From contig JAPYXD010000680.1 in NCBI GenBank assembly GCA_030998225.1, positions 15,066,001-15,130,000 of the forward strand: 64,000 bases of DNA, read 5' to 3'. Source of the DNA: Diplolepis rosae. Lineage: Eukaryota; Arthropoda; Insecta; Hymenoptera; Diplolepididae. Shown piece after piece: positions 57,535 to 64,000 of the stretch. Both the position numbers and the translations under genes were made by a program. The notes beneath the pieces are model-generated. The model saw only the letters and a list, made by a program, of their open reading frames with translations, was not told the origin of the DNA and made no database searches. Numbering within the stretch: the first letter of the stretch is position 1; each line of letters opens with the position of its first letter.

Positions 57535-57683
57535 CAGAGGTATCAATGAGGTCCGTGTCGAGATTATTAACGCCACAGCGACTGAGGAAGAGAAGCGACA
57601 GTAACGAGAGCGAACAGACAAGGACAAGCAGCCTTGACAACAGTCGAACTCCCAGCACGCGCAACATTATGTCCCTTCGTCGC
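57535..57683 (-). CDS. CSGALNACT: Chondroitin sulfate N-acetylgalactosaminyltransferase, exon 1 (start codon and membrane anchor)
   Basis: The exon has an acceptor-like GATTGCAG before 57683, a 16-nt 5'UTR piece, ATG at 57667-57665 (A at -3), and the donor G|GTGAGTTC after 57535. It encodes MLRVLGVRLLSRLLVLVCSL and then SLLSLLFLSRCGVNNLDTDL..: a short basic cytoplasmic tail, a hydrophobic signal-anchor helix at about residues 13-28, and the start of the luminal stem. This is the classic type II Golgi glycosyltransferase N-terminus. It leaves in phase 1, and the two first bases of exon 2 complete a glycine codon, which supports the join. The acceptor implies a further non-coding 5' exon upstream, not identified. 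Because the first intron is 34.6 kb, the link rests on phase, order, strand and domain logic, not on transcripts. Confidence 0.87.
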
Positions 57684-59084
57684 CTGCAATCAGAGAATAT
57701 GTTCCCTTCTGGGTAAACACGATCCGATATTTAGATAGAAAGTACATTATTGTCTTATCAACTAACATTGTATTTCAGTCATTGAGGGTATGTATCAAGG
57801 ATTAGACTTCTAAAGGCGGTATATTATGTTAGGAAGGATATGAGGTAACATACTGATCCTGCGCTGAAAAACTTTAGTAATCGCAACAAAATGGTTTTGT
57901 TGAGCGTTTTTTCTTTGTTGTTTTTGTTATGGTCAGCAGTCCTGGGACTCGTTTGATGCAGACCACGGCGAAATTTTTGTCATTGCTAAAAATTTATTTT
58001 GTTTAATCAACTAAGTATTTTATTGGGTCTTGTTTTGGTGAACCAAAAAAGTACGACTCCGCATGCGCTTTAATTTATCTCACTGGAAGTTAATGGAGTT
58101 AGAACGTTTTCTTTCAATTGACACGGAATTTTATATACTTTAATTCATCCTCTGGCCATATCAACGTAGATTTATTAGGAAACGTTCTATTTTACAAAAA
58201 TTACACTTCTGAATTCCGCTCAGGAAAACAGGAAAAAAATGTCAAATTTGAGAGGCTATATCTCGCGATCTATCGGATCTAGAGGGTTGTTCGTTCACAG
58301 AAATAAAAGATAATCACGTCTACTTTAACTCATCTACACTGGGAAAAAAACCGCCAGGTTATATGGAAAATCCCGTTGCATTGACGGGAAGGAACATCGG
58401 CGCCTTTACAACGTTAGGTTAACGTGCTGCCACCGTCAATGTGGCGTTGAAAACTCACGTTAATCCAGCTATGTCAGCCCCGTCAATTCACCGGGAATGG
58501 TAACGCTGGAACGCCGTGTGATTTGAAAATAGTACACGATGACGCAATTTCATATCCATAATGAAATTGGCAGTGCTTTGCTTTTAAATACCAATATATA
58601 ATTAGAAAAATATTTATAAGGAAAACAAAAGAACTGAAAAGAACAATCGCGAGTATTGCCACAGCCGCACAGTGGAGTGAAATAGAAAAACGAGGTTCAA
58701 AATCTTTTTCTGAGCTGAATTCTTGACCGATTTGAGATTTTTTTTTTTGAAAAATCCAACATTAAATTTTGAAGAGATCGCTGCAGGCCGATTTTTGAAT
58801 TTGTTGTTGTTAATAATTTTATGTTAATGTAAGTAGCGGAAAAAATGTCGATTTTTCGGATTTTATTTTTTATTTCTTCGAGTAAATTTTTCCTAGGCCT
58901 GTCACACCCCAGCTCCGATGCGTAGGAGTATATAGAATGGAATAATTTTGTTGACATGTGAATTCATTTGTTATAAACAAATAGATATAACAATTAGTCA
59001 ACGGAACGGATTGGTCATTTGTGCAATCCAATTAAGCATCGGAATCAATCGTTCCCATCTCTAAGATGATATCTCATCATGAAA
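57684..59084. other. Upstream of coding exon 1; no promoter identified
   Basis: Should contain the intron before coding exon 1, or the promoter if the acceptor is not used. A segment at about 58335-58530 starting ACACTGGGAAAAAAACCG is repeat-like, with GGAAnnnCCGT words (possible word-iterating element with ACACTG terminus). No coding sequence is recognised. Confidence 0.35.
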
Positions 59085-60035
59085 ATTCGTCATCCGTTAT
59101 TATTTGTTAACTTTAACAACAAATAATATGAACAAATGCACAGTATGGGCATTTGTAGGCAAAAACGAGCCGAATTTCTTCCGAATCTTCATCATAATAC
59201 ATGGCTTGTGATGTTGACAGATGTTATCTTGTCATCTGACATTATTTATAAACTTTAGCAACAAATAATATAAACAAATGCACCATATGGGCATTTGTAG
59301 GCAAAAACGAGCCGAATTTCTTCCGAATCTTCATCATAATACATTGCTCGTGATGTTGACAGATGTCATCTTCTCATCCGACATTATTTGTTGATTTTAG
59401 CAACAAAATAATCTTAGCGAGTGTACATGTCATTGAATATCCTGAAGAGTATAAATATCATTCGTCACCGCTAGATGGAGGCATATCAAATATACGCATG
59501 CTCGATGCCCGTTGGCATCCTGGGTACTAGACAGCTGTTTTTTGGCAACATATTGGTCATGACACTTGAGCAGTGAACATTTGTCCTGTTCTATAATTAT
59601 TGAATGATAATCCAATCATTTTGAAAACTCACATTCATATCATTTATATGATCTATATGGTGCATTTGTTTATATGATTTGTTGCTAAAGTTGATAAATA
59701 ATGTCGAATGACAAGATAACATCTGTCAACATCACAAGCAATGTATTATGATGAAGATTCGGAAGAAATTCGGCTCGTTTTTGCCTACAAATGCCCATAT
59801 GGTGCATTTGTTTATATTATTTGTTGCTAAAGTTGATAAATAATATCGGATGACAAGATAACATCTGTCAACATCACAAACAATGTATTATGATTCAGAT
59901 TCGGAAGAAATTCGGCTCGTTTTTGCCTACAAATGCCCATATGGTACGTTTGTTTATATTATTTGTTGCTAAAGTTGATAAGTAATGTCGGATGACAAGA
60001 TAACATCTGTCAACATCACAAGCAATGTATTATGA
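59085..60035. repeat. Inverted arrays of a 165-bp minisatellite
   Basis: Two to three units on the left (59085-59420) and three units on the right (59640-60035, reverse orientation) share AAACGAGCCGAATTTCTTCC, TGCACCATATGGGCATTTG and AACATCTGTCAACATCAC (or complements). The unit is about 160-170 bp. The two arrays face each other around a unique core of about 200 bp (59421-59630), so the whole can fold back. Confidence 0.85.
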
Positions 60036-60124
60036 TGAATTTTAGTGCTTTTTGTTTTTCACAACCTCAAATTTTCCTTTAAATATAAAAAATATTACTG
60101 TATTTATTTATATTTCAATATTCC

Positions 60125-60260
60125 GTTGTCGAAAATCCGACATTCGACTCAGCGCTTGCTCGTAGTCGAATGCCGGAAAGCGACTCACGCTTGAGTCGGT
60201 TGTCGCAAAATCCGACATTCGATCACGTCGAAAATTCGACTCAAGTCGAATCGAATTATT
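60125..60260. repeat. TCGAC-word repeat
   Basis: TCGAAAATCCGACATTCGA-type words recur four to five times in about 130 bp in both orientations. Its CpG density is unusual for this intronic or upstream DNA. Confidence 0.6.
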
Positions 60261-60274
60261 TTGCACATCATTGG

Positions 60275-60513
60275 TATACCTTCTTGAGATGAACGATTTT
60301 GTTTGTTAAATTTTTTTCGTATCTCGTATAGTTTTTTTGAAAACCGAAGGTTTATAAGTTCAATAATATTTTTCATTAATGAATTAGAAATACAACAGAC
60401 ACTTTCATAAAAACAAGTTTCTCTGACTCAGGGGGTCTCAAAATGTAGAGATTTGATAAAAATTCCGAAAGGGATTTTTCACATAAAACCAATACCTTCT
60501 CATATAATGGAAA
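60275..60513 (+). mobile_element. Helentron-like 3' fragment R5
   Basis: GACTCAGGGGGTCTCAAAAT, then CACATAAAACCAATACCTTC, then a diverged terminal hairpin (TCTCATATAATGGAAATG). It matches the 3' end of R2, preceded by the last degenerate internal unit. Confidence 0.72.
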
Positions 60514-60806
60514 TGTAATAAGTAGACAATAATTATAATTACAGATAATATTTTGTGCTAATAATTATTGATACAAAAGAATAATTATTAAAACATTAAT
60601 ATTATCATTATGTACAGGCAATGTGAGAAATTATTCAAAAAATTAAATACACGTTTAAAACATTTTTTAGTTTGTTCTGTATATCCTACAGTACATGTGG
60701 AAGCATAATTTTCATGGTTTTTATGATGAAAATCAAATTTGCGAGTATTTTTAATATGATATTAGTAATCAGCGTATTAAAATACGCATAAGTTTGCTTC
60801 ACTTAG

Positions 60807-61538
60807 GGGGGGCGCCCTATCCAGCATTTTCAAAAACTCGATTTTTTTTTTTTTTCATTAATCGATTGAGTCATGTCTTGAAAGTATATTCTCAAAATAT
60901 TATGACTCAATTCTGAATATTGTGACACCCACAGTTCGGGCGCGCTGTGGCCGCTGTGGGTCACAGCTCGAAACTCGAAACTTTAAATCGATTTTTCTCA
61001 AAACTATGTTTTCCAAACTGCGGTACACGATTGTGAAAAAACTACTACACCGATTTTCGATTTCTAAAAAGTTTTTTGTGAATTATTAAATAAACGAGTA
61101 CATGAATGTCTAAAATTATAAAAAAAATGTTTTTTATACACATTTTGGCCACATTTAGCAGACAAAAATTACGAAAAAAAAAGCACTTTTTCTTCAAGAC
61201 GTGATTTCAATATTTTGAAAGGAAATTTTTTAGAGTTGCTGACATTCATGCACTCGGGGGAAGCTTACTGAATAATAAAAAAATTGGGTTGCATCTTTCA
61301 GATGAAAACTTTGGGCTCCACGATGTACCGCGAAAAATCCGTCCGCCGCGACACGCCACACGCGATCATCAATAAGTCCGCCATTTTTTTATTTTAGTTC
61401 TTGAAAAAATGCTTTCTTTGTAGTTCAAACATGTCTTTAAATATATGCAAAAAATTATTCGTGTGTGTTTTTATTTTCCGAGTGAAAAAAAATCCCATAA
61501 AATGACCACTTTTTGACGTGCTGGATAGGGCGCCCCCC
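60807..61538. mobile_element. TTAA-type element, GGGGGGCGCCC ends
   Basis: The ends GGGGGGCGCCCTATCCAGCA and TGCTGGATAGGGCGCCCCCC are perfectly inverted over 20 bp. TTAG lies on the left (60803-60806) and TTAA on the right (61539-61542). It is 732 bp. The interior has AACTTTAAATCGATTTTTCT and CTACACCGATTTTCGA, the module also found at 28300 and about 48500-48605. It is non-coding. Confidence 0.88.
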
Positions 61539-61542
61539 TTAA

Positions 61543-63307
61543 AGAATCAGAAGTAACTGCTTCTAAGAACTACACCCACAGTTTTATCTGAAAAGTAATT
61601 CCAAAAGTAACTGTTTTATCCTAGATGGATATTGGTGATCCTGTGTTCGTCCCTAATAGCATGATTGCAGTAGGATTGGTTTCTTATATTCCAACAGGAA
61701 TTTATCATGGAAAACCCATTATCATAAAAAATATGATTGATTCTTGTTCTTTAGTTGAACAAACAATCTGTATTGAAGAGGCGAAATGAAATTCAACAAT
61801 TCATAATTTACCTCTTGGTATACAGGAAAAAGATTCACATGTATTTCTTTAGCATGTTATATACAAAAACGATGTTTGATAATTACTATAATAAAGCTTA
61901 TTGTTGATTTGGCAAAACTGTTTTCTCAGTGTAGATTCTCCAGAAATTCGTTATCTCTCACAAGATTTGAACATACCAATAACACAGGCACACAAAACAA
62001 AATGTGCGGTACCAAAAACAACCTATATGACATTATAGTATTGATCTACCATAATCAAAATTTGCATTAATTCGAATTTTCTACTTGTTAGTTTTGTTTT
62101 ATTTGAGTTTCAATTTTTTGTTCGGTTCAAATTAACCCAAGTGGGACACCGAAAATCGAAAGCGGTTTTTGTTGTTGTAAAATACATGTTTTTAGTAGCT
62201 ATGATGTTCAAAAAGATTTCCCTAGGTTTTGGTTGCAAAAAAGCGATTTCCGCAAAAGTTATTAACAATGAAAGTTTAATTTTACAGCATGATCAAATTA
62301 TTTTATCGTCAACGACTAAACGGATTTTAACGATCCTTACCTTGACATTTTTGTTAAAAAACGTATACATTTCAGAAGTTATTCACGTTTAGCACGCATT
62401 GATAACCTGACAAAAGGCGTATTTTCTGAAAGTGACAAAATTTTTACTAGACTATTGCAAAAATAAGCATGTGTTTAAAAAATAAGGCGATTTCAGCAGT
62501 TTTAAATAGTTTATAACGTGACATATTTCAAACCATGTCTGCTATTATATTATATAATTTGTATTCATTTTCTATTGTTTTGACATAGGGTCAGTTTCTT
62601 ATTATTTTCTTCATTTAAAAATTATCAATGATAGATATAATAAAACGTAAAAAGGTAAAAAAGAATTGGAAACGTTTCGGCCACATATAGGGGCCCTCTT
62701 CAATGCCATAAATTATAAAATGAATTCAAAAGTTTTGTATAAGATGAAAATACAGGAAATCATTAAAATAACGAAAATCATGAGTCTCAAAAACTTATAT
62801 TATAGCTTACAAATCAAAACGAAGCAGTCCGGTATGTACATCACGCATTGAAAAAATATGTAGAGTCCACTATGAACGAAGCTTAGTAATTTGCAATTAA
62901 ACCGGCCATAAAAATTCTTGAAAAGGTATCTAAAATTATTCTTAATAACGAAAAATATGAATCCCGAATCATTATTGATTTTGGAAACTTTTCTTGACGA
63001 CTTTATTACCGGAGTCTATTACCAATCGAGCTCTTTAGTACTCCGTTTAGATAGACACCCAAGTAAAGAAATGTTCGAATCATAAAGTATGACCCATCAT
63101 TTTGTAGGTCTCTCGAAGGCCTATATTTTTTAATGAAACTTTTTTCTTGTACAACAAATAGGTTCGTTGCAATTAACAAATGACCTGTTTCTCTATCCTT
63201 TGACAGTTTGTTTACAAATAATAATCATCCCAAGGTTCTGGCCTAAAAATAAATATACGTTGATAATAAGTGAATGTTGAGTATCGCTTCCTATTTAATT
63301 TGTATAA
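61543..63307. other. Region with a possible decayed coding remnant
   Basis: At 61624-61788 there is an open frame MDIGDPVFVPNSMIAVGLVS..., and nearby frames contain DSPEIRYLSQDLNIP and NLPLGIQEKDSHVFL. The amino-acid composition looks protein-like and there are several stops and frame changes, as in an old pseudogene. I do not recognise the family. At 62664-62705 the words GGCCACATATAGGGGCC form a short hairpin. The rest is AT-rich. Confidence 0.3.
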
Positions 63308-63911
63308 ATGCCTAAAATTCAACAAAAAGTCACAAGTAATCGTACCAGAATTAGCTCTTTCAGTAGAAATGAAAGTCAAAAGCAATGTACACCAAGAGTA
63401 CAAAGAGTGCACCGAAGATTTTACTACTCTCCGGAGGATCTACGAAAAGCTGTCGAAGATAACAAAGAAGGAAAATTGAGCATAAATAAAGCTTGTGAAC
63501 AATGTAAGATACCAAAAGGTACTCTTATTAATAAATTACATATAGGCTACCATATGCATCCTGTTGTTGTAAAACAAGCGGTTCAAAGTGTATTCGATAG
63601 AATTCCTAGGCCTAATCCTTTCGTAGGTAACTTACCTGGTAACAAATGGTTAAGGTTATTTTTAAAAAGACACCCAGAAATAAAATTGAAAAATAGAGAA
63701 ATATTATCGAAAACAAGAGCAAGTGTCAACAGGAGAAAATATTAGAGAGTGGTTTAAAGGTTTACATGCTTATTTGCAAAAAGAAAATGCTTTAGACATT
63801 TTAGCTGAACCAGCCCGCATGCACAATTTAGATGAAACTGGAGTGCAGTTATGTCCTAGAACTGGAAATTGCTTGGAGCCAAGAAAGAAAAAAATGTTTA
63901 TTATAAGGTAA
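63308..63911 (+). pseudogene. pogo/Tigger-like transposase, N-terminal part, frameshifted
   Basis: From MPKIQQKVTSNRTRISSFSR the frame shows an N-terminal psq-type helix-turn-helix (YSPEDLRKAVEDNKEGKLSI, KGTLINKL) and a CENP-B/Tc5-type second DNA-binding domain (GNKWLRLFLKRHPEIKLKNRE). Near 63724 a one-base loss shifts the frame. Translation continues as ENIREWFKGLHAYLQKENAL and reaches NLDETGVQLCPRTG, which holds the first catalytic aspartate of the DDE_1 domain. A stop follows at 63909-63911, after KKKMFIIR. The remaining catalytic domain is not seen in the last 90 bases. The order HTH_psq, CENP-B HTH, DDE_1 is diagnostic of pogo/Tigger/jerky proteins. It may be the autonomous type behind the pogo-like MITEs at 12515 and 21241, but their ends cannot be compared here. 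The good conservation suggests recent inactivation. Confidence 0.85.
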
Positions 63912-64000
63912 ATGTACCAGTCGTTGCGCGGTTAAGGAAAGCCTTCGAAGATTTATGAATTTAATTATAGAAAAATAAAATTTTTCGTCATATTAATCGA

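Noticed and set aside
57525..57716. Plus-strand frame rich in Ser/Arg (MNSPEVSMRSVSRLLTPQRL...)
   Set aside because: It is antisense to coding exon 1 of CSGALNACT, which has splice sites, a start codon and a membrane anchor in correct phase.

Overview
This window is nuclear DNA from an animal, almost certainly an insect. It is AT-rich, has spliced genes and no bacterial gene organisation, and is full of insect-type transposons (mariner, DD34D and related Tc1/mariner, hAT, pogo, TTAA-targeting elements, Helentron-like repeats). The order cannot be fixed from sequence alone.

One host gene explains the whole window. Four coding exons on the minus strand, with matching splice phases, encode a chondroitin sulfate N-acetylgalactosaminyltransferase (CSGALNACT), a type II Golgi enzyme that adds GalNAc in chondroitin sulfate synthesis. 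Exon 1 (57683-57535) carries the start codon and signal-anchor helix. Exon 2 (22953-22834) is the coiled-coil stem. Exon 3 (6804-5955) is most of the catalytic domain, including the DVD metal-binding motif. Exon 4 (4269-4087) continues the catalytic domain. About 428 residues are encoded here. The last roughly 100 residues, and any upstream 5'UTR exon, were not found. Intron 1 is 34.6 kb, intron 2 is 16.0 kb and intron 3 is 1.7 kb; nearly everything else lies inside them.

The introns are a layered graveyard of mobile DNA. 1-2.9 kb: two mariner remnants, one split by a Tc1-like terminus and one by a TTAA-flanked MITE. 7.1-8.9 kb: a Tc1/mariner element nested in a repeat built from AACCAAA words. 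9.8-19.4 kb: two 1.4-kb Helentron-like repeats in opposite orientation, one inserted precisely inside a TTAA foldback element. 19.8-24.8 kb: ACTGATTCA-word elements, a deleted mariner, a pogo MITE and a foldback with CpG-rich tandem repeats. 28-43 kb: more TTAA elements, Helentron-like fragments, a mariner and two more ACTGATTCA elements in a degenerate satellite. 45.7-51.7 kb: a deep nest (mariner, then retroposon, then hAT and a 1.5-kb palindrome, then two more elements). 52.9-53.6 kb: a hAT MITE. 59-61.5 kb: inverted minisatellite arrays and another TTAA element. 63.3 kb to the end: a frameshifted pogo/Tigger transposase.

The most striking observation is at 45717. A poly(A)-tailed retroposon begins with a sequence that matches the conserved core of twister self-cleaving ribozymes. 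The insertion boundary inferred from the target-site duplication falls exactly at the expected ribozyme cleavage position. This suggests a retroposon whose RNA 5' end is made by twister self-cleavage. Comparing filled and empty copies within the window also gives direct evidence for several insertion mechanisms (TTAA duplication, TA duplication, insertion into T runs without duplication, 8-bp hAT duplication).
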